The position numbers and the translations under genes were made by a program. A DNA stretch of 64,000 bases from Polaribacter vadi (GTDB lineage Bacteria > Bacteroidota > Bacteroidia > Flavobacteriales > Flavobacteriaceae): the NCBI RefSeq assembly GCF_018861005.1, contig NZ_JAHKQL010000034.1, forward strand, positions 124,001 to 188,000, in the 5' to 3' direction. The notes beneath the pieces were generated by a model that was not told the DNA's origin, ran no database searches, and saw nothing but the letters and a program-made list of their open reading frames with translations. Shown here piece by piece: positions 19,484 to 29,106 of the stretch (position 1 is the first letter of the stretch; each line of letters opens with the position of its first letter).

Positions 19484-21052
19484 ATGAGGCTATCACTTCT
19501 AGTTCTAATATCATTTCTCTTATTTACATCTTGTAAAGAACAAAAGAAAGAAGCATTAAAACAAAAACCAAATATTATCTTTTTATCTATTGATGATTTA
19601 AGAGCAGATTTAGGTTCTTATGGTAATAAAGAAATAAAAACACCAAATATAGATGCATTATCTGCAAGTTCTATGGTAATGTTAAATACCCATTCTCAAG
19701 CAGCAGTTTGTGCACCTTCAAGAGCAAGTACAATGTTGGGGTACAGACCAGATTCTACAAGAGTTTGGCATTTGGGAGATAAGTTTAGAGAAATCAATCC
19801 TAATGCTGTAACAATGCCTCAGTATTTTAAAAAAGCGGGATACCATACTGTAAATATTGGTAAGATTTTTCATAATTATATGCCAGATTCTATTTCTTGG
19901 GACGAGCCAGATTTAAAGCCTTATCCATATAATACCAAAGAATATTCTAAAAGAGATGCAGAAACATATTATTACACACCAGAAGCGTTAGCAGATCAAA
20001 AAATAAAAAGAGAAATTTTATTAGAAAGAAGAAAAGGAAAAGTAGTTTATGGTGATGGATGGAATAGAGGACCTGCATTAGAAAGTGCAGATGCTCCAGA
20101 TTCTTTGTATTACGATGCTATGCAAACAAAATTAGCTTTAGCAACTATTGATCGAATTAAAGATAAAAAAGAGCCATTTTTTATGGGGCTTGGTTTGTAC
20201 AGACCACATTTACCATTTGTAGCGCCAAAAAAATATTGGGATTTATATCCTGCAGGATCAGTTTCTCCAGCAGCAAATCCGAAGTTGCCAAAAAATGCAC
20301 CTATAATGTCTGCCAATGCAAATTACGAGTTAAGAGCTTATACAAACCCAACTAAAATTGGAAGACCAGAAGATGCACCTTTACCAGAAAAATATGCAGA
20401 TTCTTTAAAAAGAGGTTATTATGCAAGTGTAAGTTTTATTGATGCTTGTGTTGGTAAATTAATAGCAGGATTAAAAGAAAGAGGATTGTATGAAAATACT
20501 GTTATTGTTCTTTGGGGAGATCATGGATGGAAGTTAGGAGACCATAATGGTTGGGGAAAAATGACCAATTTTTATATAGATACTCATGTTCCTTTAATTA
20601 TAAAAGGAGCACATCAGCAAGAGGGAAAACGCATAGAAGCATTGTCTGAATTGGTAGATATTTTTCCTACTTTATGTGATTTAACAGGTGTTAATAAAGC
20701 AGATTATTTTCAAGGAACTAGTTTAACTCCTGTTTTTAAGAACCCAGAATTAGAATGGAAAGATGCAGTTTTTACACAATTCAGGCGAAGACCAAGAATA
20801 TCTAAAGACGGGCAAGAATACATGGGCTATTCTATGCAAACCAAACAATACCATTATATAGAATGGTATCATTGGGACAATGTTAAAAAAGAAAAAGGAG
20901 ATTTTGCAGCTACAGAATTATACGATCATTATGTAGATGTTAATGAAACCGTAAATGTTGCAGCAGATGAAGATAAGGCTGAAATTGTAAAACAATTATC
21001 TATTCAATTATCAAAAGGATGGAAGGGTGCATTGCCTAAAAGTGTATTATAA
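19484..21052 (+). CDS. Lipoprotein sulfatase (iduronate-2-sulfatase-like)
   Basis: A 522-residue family S1 sulfatase. The signal peptide ends in a lipobox with Cys17 (FTSCKE). The metal-binding start IIFLSIDDLRADLGSYGN and the signature CAPSR at residues 76-80 are present. Cys76 is the residue converted to formylglycine by an anaerobic- or FGE-type maturase, and no maturase gene is in the window. Later conserved parts include FMGLGLYRPHLPFVAPKKY, VVLWGDHGWKLGDHNGWGK and SELVDIFPTLCDLTG, which place it near iduronate-2-sulfatase (S1_7-like) enzymes. It should remove sulfate from an algal or animal glycan at the cell surface. Close to the fucose catabolic genes, a sulfated fucose-containing glycan is a reasonable but unproven substrate. 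Confidence 0.92.
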   Translation: MRLSLLVLISFLLFTSCKEQKKEALKQKPNIIFLSIDDLRADLGSYGNKEIKTPNIDALSASSMVMLNTHSQAAVCAPSRASTMLGYRPDSTRVWHLGDKFREINPNAVTMPQYFKKAGYHTVNIGKIFHNYMPDSISWDEPDLKPYPYNTKEYSKRDAETYYYTPEALADQKIKREILLERRKGKVVYGDGWNRGPALESADAPDSLYYDAMQTKLALATIDRIKDKKEPFFMGLGLYRPHLPFVAPKKYWDLYPAGSVSPAANPKLPKNAPIMSANANYELRAYTNPTKIGRPEDAPLPEKYADSLKRGYYASVSFIDACVGKLIAGLKERGLYENTVIVLWGDHGWKLGDHNGWGKMTNFYIDTHVPLIIKGAHQQEGKRIEALSELVDIFPTLCDLTGVNKADYFQGTSLTPVFKNPELEWKDAVFTQFRRRPRISKDGQEYMGYSMQTKQYHYIEWYHWDNVKKEKGDFAATELYDHYVDVNETVNVAADEDKAEIVKQLSIQLSKGWKGALPKSVL

Positions 21053-21057
21053 AATTT

Positions 21058-21894
21058 ATGAAAAAAGTAATTTTTAAAAATATAATATATTGTCTACTAT
21101 TTGTATTCTTTATTTCTTGTGATAAAGTAACTGACAAAAGCAAAACATCAGAAAGTACCAAAACAAAAATGGAACAAAATAAATTACCACACAAAGAAAT
21201 GAATAAATTAGGGTTGATTGGTGGAACTTCTTGGCATTCTACTATAGAATATTATGCTGCAATAAATCAATCTATAAATGATTATTATGGTAATAATACA
21301 AATCCACCTTTATTGGTTTACACAATTAATCAAGCAGAAGTTCATCGATTACAAAAAATTAATAAATGGGATGCAATTGCAGAAATGTTAAAAGAAGCTG
21401 CATTAGGGTTACAAAAAGGAGGAGCAACATCAGTAATGTTTTGTGCAAATACACCACATAAAGTGTTTGATATTTTACAAAAACAATTAGATCTTCCCAT
21501 AATTCATATTGGAGATGCAACTGCAGCTGCAATAAAAAATAAAGGAGTTAATCGTGTTGGTTTTTTGGGTACTATTTATGCAATGGAAGGTGATTTTATA
21601 ACCAAAAGAATTGCAGATAATGATGTTGAGGTTTTTGTGCCAGAAGAAAAAGAAATTCTTACTGAATTACAACGAATTATAGAAGAAGAACTTACTTATG
21701 GTATTATAAAACCAGCATCTAAAACTTATGTTTTAAATGTTATTCAAGAATTGGTAAATAGAGGAGCAGAAGGTATTGTGTTAGGTTGCACAGAATTTCC
21801 TTTAATGATTTTTGGTGATGATTTAGAGATTCCTATTTTTAACACTACTAAAATACACTCAGAAGCAGCCGTAAATTATATTTTAAAAGAATAA
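21058..21894 (+). CDS. Aspartate/glutamate racemase family protein with lipoprotein signal
   Basis: A 278-residue member of the Asp/Glu racemase family. Both catalytic cysteines are visible, Cys129 in MFCANTPHK and Cys244 in VLGCTEFPL, with the entry motif LGLIGGTSWHST. Unusually, the protein begins with a lipoprotein signal peptide (lipobox ISC, Cys21) and a 25-residue polar linker before the enzyme domain. The start is secure because it lies 5 bp after the sulfatase stop and the signal is in frame; an internal ATG at MNKLG would give the cytosolic form. The family interconverts L- and D-aspartate or related acids without cofactor. A surface or periplasmic racemase in a sulfatase operon is odd; its true substrate is uncertain. 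Confidence 0.88.
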   Translation: MKKVIFKNIIYCLLFVFFISCDKVTDKSKTSESTKTKMEQNKLPHKEMNKLGLIGGTSWHSTIEYYAAINQSINDYYGNNTNPPLLVYTINQAEVHRLQKINKWDAIAEMLKEAALGLQKGGATSVMFCANTPHKVFDILQKQLDLPIIHIGDATAAAIKNKGVNRVGFLGTIYAMEGDFITKRIADNDVEVFVPEEKEILTELQRIIEEELTYGIIKPASKTYVLNVIQELVNRGAEGIVLGCTEFPLMIFGDDLEIPIFNTTKIHSEAAVNYILKE

Positions 21895-22012
21895 GTTTAA
21901 TAAGAAAAATTTTTAAAAATTATTTCATATTCTAATACAGACATTCAACTCATTGGGTTCTCTGTATCTATCAAAATTAAATTTTACTAGAATATTTTTT
22001 TAGTTTTCGAGG

Positions 22013-22189
22013 TTACATTAAATTTTCTGATAATTTATTTAAAAACTTAGTTCTCTCTTTTGTTCTGTTTTTTATTTCAGTATAAGTTTTTTGAAAACTC
22101 CCTAAGGTAACAACAAAAATATCTTCTAAAAATCGCGTAATTTCTTTTATTCTAAGAATTCCTATGTTTTTGACTTCTGAATATTTCAA
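22013..22189 (-). pseudogene. Possible gene remnant, unknown family
   Basis: A 58-residue frame opening at a TTG (22189) after an in-frame stop, with a protein-like amino acid mix (segments ILRIKEITRFLEDIFVV and KNRTKERTKFLNKL). There is no ATG start apart from one at the second-last codon and no detectable partner. I do not recognise the family. It may be the tail of a decayed gene or a small real gene; codon use looks coding-like but the length is too short to be sure. Confidence 0.25.
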
Positions 22190-22316
22190 GATATTAATTT
22201 AATTAAATCGGATCTGATTACATTTCAGATTGATTTTTTTTTTCAACTAGATTTTTAAAATTATCATAAAAAAGTTTGATCATTCATAGCATTAATACTT
22301 CTATTTTTTTTGCAAA

Positions 22317-22376
22317 AGTTTTTACTAAATTATTTGAAATGATTGCTGTACTTTCAAATAATTACTTGTAAAAACT
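22317..22376. repeat. Long imperfect inverted repeat
   Basis: The left arm (22317-22339) and right arm (22352-22376) pair as nine base pairs (AGTTTTTAC with GTAAAAACT), a small internal loop, then twelve perfect pairs (AATTATTTGAAA with TTTCAAATAATT), around a 12-nt loop. There is no T-run on either side as expected for an intrinsic terminator. It may be a small mobile-element end or a structured element. Confidence 0.6.
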
Positions 22377-22587
22377 CAGCATCTAAATAATAATGATTGT
22401 GGGTTAGCAAGTTCTAATTATAAAACCTCTCAAAAAGTCTTCAGGCTGTTTACAATACCTTAAAAATGAAATAAAGTCTTTTCTTAATAATTAAAAGAGA
22501 TATAGTTTTGATTGAATTAGATATAAGAATAATAAAAAAGAAGAGCCAAATTAGCATTCCTAAAAATCATCAATTATTCCTAGTATT

Positions 22588-23772
22588 ATGACTAAAAACA
22601 CAAAAGAACATAGAAGTTTTGCTAAAGATGTATCATTTCTTCAAAAACATACAGATATTGTTGTTTTAAAAAATGATAATAGTGCAGTAGCTGTTGCTCC
22701 TTTATTTCAAGGGCGAGTTATGACAAGTACTACCAATTCAGTTGAAGGTACTGGATTTGGATGGATTAACAAAAAAGTAATTGAGACAGGTTTTTTATCA
22801 GAAGAAGAACGTAAAGGAAGAATAGAAAATCAAATTTATGTATTTGGAGGAGAAGAGCGTTTTTGGTTAGGGCCAGAAGGTGGTCAATTTTCTATTTTTT
22901 TTAAAAAAGGAGATAATTTTGATTTTTCTAATTGGAAAACACCTGCAGTTATAGATACAGATGCTTTTACTTTAGTAACTAAAACAGAAAGTACAGTTAA
23001 GTTTAAACACAGTTGTGAGCTAATTAATAAAAGTGGAACTATTTTTAAAATGGGTATTGGACGTACTGTTACTATTTTAGAAAAAAAGTCTATAGAAGAT
23101 ATTCTTAAAAAAGATATTTCTACAAAAATTGAATTTGTAGGTTATCAAACAAATAATCAAATTACAAATATAGGAGAAGTCGCATGGATTCCAGAAACTG
23201 GGTTACCATCTATTTGGATATTGGGAATGTACAATCCATCTCCAGAAACAATTGTAGTTATTCCTTTTAAAGAAGGAAATGAAATTGAATTAGGAGAAAA
23301 GGTAAATGACGCATATTTTGGTAAAATATCTGAGGAATACTTAATAACAAAGGAAGATGTTTTGTTTTTTAAAGGAGATGGAACCAAAAGAGGTAAAATA
23401 GGTGTGGGAGCTAAAAGAACACAAGGAATTGCAGGTAGTTATGATGCTAATGGTAAAGTATTGACTTTGGTAACTTATAATATACAAGAAGCACCCAATG
23501 GTTATGTTAATTCTTCATGGGAATATCAAGAAGAACCATATGTAGGAGATGTATTAAATGCATATAATGATGGTTCTCCAGAACCAGGAGTTCCTCCAAT
23601 GGGACCTTTTTATGAGTTAGAAACTTCGTCGCCAGCAGCAGCATTAAAACCTAATGAAACTATGGTTCATATCCAAACCACGATTCATTTACAAGGAGAA
23701 GAACAAGAATTAAGTGAAATCTCAGAAGCAACATTAGGTGTTAGCTTAGATGAAATTATCAAAATGTTCTAA
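22588..23772 (+). CDS. DUF6786-like conserved protein
   Basis: A 394-residue protein without signal peptide or membrane helix. I believe it belongs to the DUF6786 family, seen in Bacteroidota sugar loci, on the basis of the N-terminal AVAPLFQGRVMTSTT, the GGEERFWLGPEGGQFS region and the C-terminal GPFYELETSSPAA and MVHIQTTIHL segments. The pattern of a conserved Arg, Glu and His in a beta-rich chain resembles the galactose-mutarotase-like fold, so an epimerase or mutarotase role on a sugar is possible, but no function is established. It stands alone on the plus strand between the sulfatase operon and the convergent fbp gene, and may belong functionally with the fucose genes. Confidence 0.65.
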   Translation: MTKNTKEHRSFAKDVSFLQKHTDIVVLKNDNSAVAVAPLFQGRVMTSTTNSVEGTGFGWINKKVIETGFLSEEERKGRIENQIYVFGGEERFWLGPEGGQFSIFFKKGDNFDFSNWKTPAVIDTDAFTLVTKTESTVKFKHSCELINKSGTIFKMGIGRTVTILEKKSIEDILKKDISTKIEFVGYQTNNQITNIGEVAWIPETGLPSIWILGMYNPSPETIVVIPFKEGNEIELGEKVNDAYFGKISEEYLITKEDVLFFKGDGTKRGKIGVGAKRTQGIAGSYDANGKVLTLVTYNIQEAPNGYVNSSWEYQEEPYVGDVLNAYNDGSPEPGVPPMGPFYELETSSPAAALKPNETMVHIQTTIHLQGEEQELSEISEATLGVSLDEIIKMF

Positions 23773-23996
23773 TTTTAAGTTCGTTAAAAAGCAACATAAT
23801 CATTTTTTGTACAGTAATTACAACCTTAAAACTTTTGCATAAATGCAATGCATACAATAAAAAGTATTGAAATTCTTTAAGAGAAAATGGGCATTAGAGA
23901 AATCAATTTCATCTAGATACTCATTTCTTTGGATATTTTCATGTATTGAAATATATCACTGGGGAATATGTTTTTAATATAAATTTAAACTTAATG

Positions 23997-24989
23997 TTAT
24001 AAAAATGATTCTAGTTTATCAACCATTTCTGTACTACCACAGAAAAAAGGTACTCTTTGGTGTATTTCTGTAGGTTTAATGTCTAATATACGTTGAACAC
24101 CATTTGTAGCTTTTCCACCTGCTTGTTCAGCTAGTAAAGCAATTGGGTTTGCTTCGTAAAGTAATCTTAATTTTCCGTTTGCGTTTTTAGTACAATTTGG
24201 GTACATATAAATACCACCTTTTAGCATATTTCTGTGAAAATCTGAAACCATAGAACCAATATATCTAGCTGAATATGGACGATCTTCTTCTTCTTTTTGA
24301 CAATATTTAATATAATCTTTTACGCCTTGAGGAAAATGAGAATAGTTTCCTTCATTTACAGAATAAATATTTCCTGTTTTTGGTATTTGTATATCAGCAT
24401 GCGATAAATAGAATGATCCTACTGCTGGGTTTAATGTAAAACCGTTTACACCATTACCTGTTGTGTATACTAGCATAGTTGATGTGCCATAAACAACATA
24501 TCCTGCAGCAACCTGTAAACTTCCTGGCTGTAAAAAGTCTTCAAGTTGTACTGGAGTTCCAATTGGTGTAACTCTTCTAAAAATCGAAAAAATAGTACCA
24601 ACTGATACGTTTACATCAATATTAGAAGAACCATCTAAAGGGTCCATTAAAACAACATATTTACCTTTATTGGCTTTATCACTTCCGTTTATAGAAATAA
24701 ATTCATCCTCTTCTTCTGAAACAATTCCACAAGCAATATCACGTTTTATTATAGAGTGGATAAACTTGTCATTGGCAAATACATCAAGTTTTTGTTGATT
24801 TTCTCCTTGAACATTTACCTCGCCTACACCTCCAATAATATCAACTAATCCTGCTTTATTTACTTCATGGTTTACCATTTTAGCAGCAAGTCTAAGACCA
24901 TTTAGCAATTTAGATAATTCGCCAGATGAATATTGGAATGCTGATTGGTTTTCAATAATAAATTCTCCTAAAGTAATATGGTCGCTCAT
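23997..24989 (-). CDS. fbp: Class I fructose-1,6-bisphosphatase
   Basis: A 330-residue cytosolic class I FBPase. Visible signatures are the metal-binding acidic run SEEEDEF, the [19 protein letters not shown] block, [10 protein letters not shown] (substrate loop) and [19 protein letters not shown] at the C terminus. It converts fructose-1,6-bisphosphate to fructose-6-phosphate, the committed step of gluconeogenesis. It lies 36 bp downstream of the FGGY kinase gene on the same strand, so it is probably co-transcribed with fucose isomerase and aldolase. That placement makes sense because fucose breakdown yields DHAP and pyruvate but no hexose phosphate, so cells growing on fucose need gluconeogenesis. 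Length and motifs are complete. Confidence 0.96.
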   Translation of the reverse strand: MSDHITLGEFIIENQSAFQYSSGELSKLLNGLRLAAKMVNHEVNKAGLVDIIGGVGEVNVQGENQQKLDVFANDKFIHSIIKRDIACGIVSEEEDEFISINGSDKANKGKYVVLMDPLDGSSNIDVNVSVGTIFSIFRRVTPIGTPVQLEDFLQPGSLQVAAGYVVYGTSTMLVYTTGNGVNGFTLNPAVGSFYLSHADIQIPKTGNIYSVNEGNYSHFPQGVKDYIKYCQKEEEDRPYSARYIGSMVSDFHRNMLKGGIYMYPNCTKNANGKLRLLYEANPIALLAEQAGGKATNGVQRILDIKPTEIHQRVPFFCGSTEMVDKLESFL

Positions 24990-25025
24990 AGTTTTTTGTT
25001 TTTGTATGTTAATAGAAATAATTTA

Positions 25026-26336
25026 TTATAGATATTTCTTCATTAACATAGCAGCCCCTAAAGCACTTTCGTTTTTACAGTTAGAAATTTTAATTTTACA
25101 ATTCTTTTTTAATAATGATAAGTATTTAATAAATATTCTATTTCTATTAAAACCACCAGATATATAAATACATTTTAGTTCCGAATTTTTATCTGATATT
25201 AAATTAATCCCATTAATAACTTTTTTACAGATTTCTAATATTAATTGATAATAGGCAGTATCATAAGAGCCAAAATATTTGAATAATTTTTCATTTGCTT
25301 CAAATTCAGTATCTATACCTTCTGTTAAAAAAATTTGAGCGTTTTCGACAATTAGTTCTTGACAAAGTTTTTCATTTAAACCAAGGCTTAGGTGCCTATC
25401 TATATGAACGTTATAATGCTCACTTAAGGGTTTTAAATATACCTCATGAATGCGTCCTAAAAATTGCATTGAAGATTTTATTTGTTGCTTTTTTGGGGTC
25501 ATAAAACATAAACAATTGTTAGTCAATTGATGACTTGTAAGCGTTTCATGACTAAATGGATTCATAGCAATAATCCAAGTTCCTGTAGAAAGTAACATAA
25601 AGTCTTTAGTGTTATTTTCTTCTAAAAGAGGAATTATTGATGAAGAGCTATCATGTAAACCAGAGCCAACAGCAACTTTTTTTCCATTTATAGTTGTTGA
25701 AATAGCAATTTCTCCATTAGTAGGTTCTGGTAAATTTATATTCTCTTTTTTTAACCATGAATGATATTCCATATTGTCAAAATCCCAAGTAGCTGTATGA
25801 GCACCAACAGAAGTAAAATCTGAAGTAATTTTCTTTGTAAAAAGATAACTTAAGTATTGGGGGTAATGTAAAATAGAATGTACTTTTTCCCAAACTTGAG
25901 GTTTTTCTTTCTTTAGTTTAAGAATTTGAAGACCAGTATTTAACATTCCATAAGAAGGAGATGCTGTTCTTCTAGAAAATTCTTCTACACCACCATTATT
26001 TTGATAGAAATCTTTATAATCTTCTGTTTCTAATGGTTTTAAATAATTGTATAATGGAGCAATGCGTTTTCCTTCTTTATCTAAATAGATTAGTGAAGCT
26101 CCATGTGTAGAAAAGTTAATAGCTTTTAAGTTGTAATAAGGATTATCTTGAACTTTTTCTACTTCGTTTAAAATCCAACTTTCTATAGATTCTAAATCAT
26201 CACAAGGAAAACCATCCTCATCTAGAACCTCTTGAAATTGAGTGGAATTTTCTGCACAAACTTCAAATTTTTCATCGAATAAAAATATTTTTTTATTGGT
26301 TTTTCCAATATCTATTACAGCTATTACATTTTTCAT
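25026..26336 (-). CDS. fucK: FGGY-family carbohydrate kinase, probable L-fuculokinase
   Basis: An FGGY sugar kinase of 436 residues from the ATG at 26336. An in-frame start at 26378 would add 14 residues, but the family's opening strand is VIAVIDIGKTNKKIFLFD, which favours the shorter form. The ATP-binding phosphate loop STGTWIIAMNP and the C-terminal ISGGFNRN and ESALGAAML segments are visible. It follows the isomerase gene by 68 bp and precedes fbp. In this context it should phosphorylate L-fuculose to L-fuculose-1-phosphate. FGGY kinases for fuculose and rhamnulose are hard to tell apart by eye, and the RhaD-type aldolase beside it leaves rhamnulose open as a second substrate. Confidence 0.82.
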   Translation of the reverse strand: MKNVIAVIDIGKTNKKIFLFDEKFEVCAENSTQFQEVLDEDGFPCDDLESIESWILNEVEKVQDNPYYNLKAINFSTHGASLIYLDKEGKRIAPLYNYLKPLETEDYKDFYQNNGGVEEFSRRTASPSYGMLNTGLQILKLKKEKPQVWEKVHSILHYPQYLSYLFTKKITSDFTSVGAHTATWDFDNMEYHSWLKKENINLPEPTNGEIAISTTINGKKVAVGSGLHDSSSSIIPLLEENNTKDFMLLSTGTWIIAMNPFSHETLTSHQLTNNCLCFMTPKKQQIKSSMQFLGRIHEVYLKPLSEHYNVHIDRHLSLGLNEKLCQELIVENAQIFLTEGIDTEFEANEKLFKYFGSYDTAYYQLILEICKKVINGINLISDKNSELKCIYISGGFNRNRIFIKYLSLLKKNCKIKISNCKNESALGAAMLMKKYL

Positions 26337-26404
26337 TACAAACCCTAATTTAAAAAAGGTGTTTAGTTTTAACCTCACACCTTTTTAGTTGTTTTCTAAA
26401 TTCG

Positions 26405-28195
26405 TTATTCTTTAAATCCGTATAAAGGACCATAATTTTTACAAGCTCTATAATCAGCACCTTCTAATCCTTCTCCAAAAGCAGACCATGCACTTGGTCT
26501 AAATACATCATCTTCGTTAACATTGTGCATATTCACAGGAATACGTAACATAGCAGCTAAAGAAATTAAATCTGCACCAATATGACCATGAGAAATTGCT
26601 CCATGGTTTGCTCCCCATTTAGCCATTACTGTATAGACATCTTTAAAGAAACCTGTACCTGTAGTTCTTGGAACAAACCAAGTTGTTGGCCAAGTTGGGT
26701 TTGTTCTTTCATCTAAAACTTCATGAACATCTTCTGGTAACTCAACACTCCAACCTTCTACAATTTGTAAAACTGGTCCAATTCCTTTAACCAAGTTTAT
26801 TCTACACATTGTCATTGGTAACTCACCTTTAGTTTTAAATTGTGATGAAAAACCACCACCTCTAAAATATTCTGCAATTGCAGCAGGCCACTTTGTATTA
26901 TCTAAACATCTTTGAACATCTTCTTCAGAAATATCCCAAAATGGTTTCATTGTAGGGTTTCCATCTGCATCTTCTTGTTGTGCAGTTGCATCTAAGGTTG
27001 TTGAACCAGAATTGATTAAGTGAATAATTCCATCTTTAGCAATTCCTGTTAACTTTTTACCTGTAACTCTTTCTACAGACTCAGGACTCCAATAAGTTCT
27101 TACATCAGAAAATAATTGAGCTTTATTAGTTAACAAATGTCCAAATAACATAGAAATTGCATTTAAACAATCGTTTTCTGTAGCAAAAGTATATGCTTGT
27201 CTAATTCCATTCCAATCAAAAGAAGAATTTAAAATAGACTCAGTATAATCTGCGTTTGGTTGGTAATCTGTCCACTGACGTTGACCTTGAAAACCTCCCA
27301 TAATAGCATTTCTACCTTTAGATTCTTCACCAAAGCCCATTTCTTTTAACTTTGGATTTCCGTTCATTAAATCTTTACAGATTAATGTCATTTTCACAAC
27401 TTTTTCCCACTCAGCTTCTTTTACTTCTGCCGATTTTTGAGCTTCAGGACTGTTATAGTCTTTTCCTTCTATACAGTTTTCTTTTGTCCAAGCTAATGCT
27501 TTTGCATATTCTTCTTGATCAAAAATTCCTTCATCTATTCTTCTTAAAATTTCTACAGACTCTACAAACTCAGATCTAACACCTAAATAATCTTGTAAAA
27601 AATTCACATCAACCATAGAACCAGCAATACCCATAGAACTATATCCTATAGATAAATAAGATTTCCCATTCATTTGAGCGACAGCCAAACCACCTTTTAC
27701 AAAACGTAAAATCTTTTCAGAAACGTCTTGCGGAATTGTTTGATCTCCACCATCTTGAACTTCTTTACCATAAATACCAAAAGCTGGTAATCCTTTTTGA
27801 GAATATCCTGCCAAAGCTGCTGCTAAATAAACTGCACCTGGTCTTTCTGTTCCATTAAATCCCCAAACTGCTTTTGGAGTTGAAGGGTCTGTATCCATAA
27901 CCTCTGTTCCATAACACCAACATGGAGTTACTGTTAATGAAACTTCAACACCTTCTCTTTTAAATTTATCTGCGCAAGCTGCTGCATCTGCAACACCTCC
28001 AATAGTAGTATCTGCAATAACACATTCTACTTTTTCTCCACTAGGGAAACGCAATGTTTCTTCAATTAGTTTAGCTGCAGCTTTAGCCATGTCCATTGTT
28101 TGAACTTCTAAAGACTCTCTAACACCTAATTCACGTCCATCAATCACTGGACGAATTCCTACTTTTGGTAATCTACCTATAAGTCTACTACTCAT
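26405..28195 (-). CDS. fucI: L-fucose isomerase
   Basis: A 596-residue cytosolic enzyme that matches L-fucose isomerase along its whole length (E. coli FucI is 591). Conserved blocks include the N-terminal [19 protein letters not shown] and the middle [17 protein letters not shown]. The Mn-binding catalytic segment has [14 protein letters not shown] (catalytic Glu) and [12 protein letters not shown] (catalytic Asp), and the C-terminal [19 protein letters not shown] carries the ligand His. It converts L-fucose to L-fuculose, and in many organisms D-arabinose to D-ribulose. It lies 19 bp downstream of the aldolase gene in an aldolase-isomerase-kinase-fbp operon on the minus strand. This is the strongest anchor for calling the region a fucose locus. 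Confidence 0.97.
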   Translation of the reverse strand: MSSRLIGRLPKVGIRPVIDGRELGVRESLEVQTMDMAKAAAKLIEETLRFPSGEKVECVIADTTIGGVADAAACADKFKREGVEVSLTVTPCWCYGTEVMDTDPSTPKAVWGFNGTERPGAVYLAAALAGYSQKGLPAFGIYGKEVQDGGDQTIPQDVSEKILRFVKGGLAVAQMNGKSYLSIGYSSMGIAGSMVDVNFLQDYLGVRSEFVESVEILRRIDEGIFDQEEYAKALAWTKENCIEGKDYNSPEAQKSAEVKEAEWEKVVKMTLICKDLMNGNPKLKEMGFGEESKGRNAIMGGFQGQRQWTDYQPNADYTESILNSSFDWNGIRQAYTFATENDCLNAISMLFGHLLTNKAQLFSDVRTYWSPESVERVTGKKLTGIAKDGIIHLINSGSTTLDATAQQEDADGNPTMKPFWDISEEDVQRCLDNTKWPAAIAEYFRGGGFSSQFKTKGELPMTMCRINLVKGIGPVLQIVEGWSVELPEDVHEVLDERTNPTWPTTWFVPRTTGTGFFKDVYTVMAKWGANHGAISHGHIGADLISLAAMLRIPVNMHNVNEDDVFRPSAWSAFGEGLEGADYRACKNYGPLYGFKE

Positions 28196-28214
28196 TATAT
28201 TAATTTTTTAAGTC

Positions 28215-29009
28215 CTATGTAAATTGTTCTAACTCTGTTAATTGCTCGTTTGATAATCCTGCTGGTTTAAAACCTGCAGCCCAACACATCATTAACATTT
28301 TAGCTCCTTTGTTAGCTACATCTAAAAAGTCCCATGCTTTCATTACATCTGGTGCTGTTGCTGTTGCTCCGTGTTTTTCCCAAAGAGAAACATTTCTTGT
28401 TTTAAAAGCTTCTATTGTTACTTCAGCTAAAGCTGCTGTACTAGATAAAGCGTAAGGTGTACAGTGAATTCCTTTAGGAACAAATACTTTAACCTCAGGA
28501 CACATCATCCAAATTTGTCTGTTTAATTCTTCTTCATTATCAAACAACTCATGATGACTCATACAGATTAATTCTAAAGGATGTGTATGCACAACTGCTA
28601 AATTTTCTGGATGATGAATGCTGTTAAATAAGTGAATACTTGAATGAGAAATCAACTCACATGTTGGTCCAAAGTTTTCTCTTTCTCCACCCCAAACTAT
28701 AGAATAACCAGTTGCATCTTCATTAATTAAAAGGATACAAGAAACATTTTCTAAATGATCTACTAAGTCTCTTAAATAACAACCTGTACCAGTAATGTAT
28801 ATAACAAAATTAGCAGCGCCTTTTGGAAATTCGAAAGGTACTTCTGTACCAATTCCTTTTAAATCTTCTATGTTGAAGAAAGAAGTAAGGTTCATAGAGA
28901 TATTACCTGCATTTCTTTCTGCCCATTCACGTTGCCATAAATAACCTGCAACTTCAGATACTTTTTTTAATTCTATTTCTACTTCCTTAGGAAGATTAAC
29001 TTTTTTCAT
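28215..29009 (-). CDS. Class II aldolase, RhaD-type (acts as fuculose/rhamnulose-1-phosphate aldolase)
   Basis: A 264-residue class II (zinc) aldolase. It resembles rhamnulose-1-phosphate aldolase RhaD (about 274 residues) rather than the shorter FucA (about 215). Shared features are WQREWAERNAGNIS, ITGTGCYLR, the acidic ligand region PTCELISHSSIHL, the zinc pair HTHPLELI and the third ligand His in WEKHGATA. It should cleave a 6-deoxyketose-1-phosphate to DHAP and L-lactaldehyde. It is the first gene of the minus-strand operon, 19 bp before fucI and divergent from the AraC regulator. A CAAAAATA box at 29030-29037 (TATTTTTG on the minus strand) fits a Bacteroidota -7 element. Because the isomerase is clearly FucI, the natural substrate is probably fuculose-1-phosphate. 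Confidence 0.85.
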   Translation of the reverse strand: MKKVNLPKEVEIELKKVSEVAGYLWQREWAERNAGNISMNLTSFFNIEDLKGIGTEVPFEFPKGAANFVIYITGTGCYLRDLVDHLENVSCILLINEDATGYSIVWGGERENFGPTCELISHSSIHLFNSIHHPENLAVVHTHPLELICMSHHELFDNEEELNRQIWMMCPEVKVFVPKGIHCTPYALSSTAALAEVTIEAFKTRNVSLWEKHGATATAPDVMKAWDFLDVANKGAKMLMMCWAAGFKPAGLSNEQLTELEQFT

Positions 29010-29106
29010 AATAAGAATATTTTATTCTACAAAAATAAACCTAACTTCAAGTGTAATAAATATTTAAAATCTGTATTTTTGTATCTAATTTAAACATTCT
29101 ACATTT

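Larger units (their letters stand above)
21895..22587. other. Gene-poor stretch with decayed sequence and a long inverted repeat
   Basis: Nearly 700 bp without a convincing gene. It holds a short open frame on the minus strand (22013-22189) and a long imperfect inverted repeat (22317-22376), both listed separately. The AT-rich palindrome just after the racemase stop (around 21906-21920) could act as a weak terminator. The combination of an ORF fragment and a large palindrome suggests the debris of an old insertion, but no transposase motif is recognisable. Confidence 0.4.
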
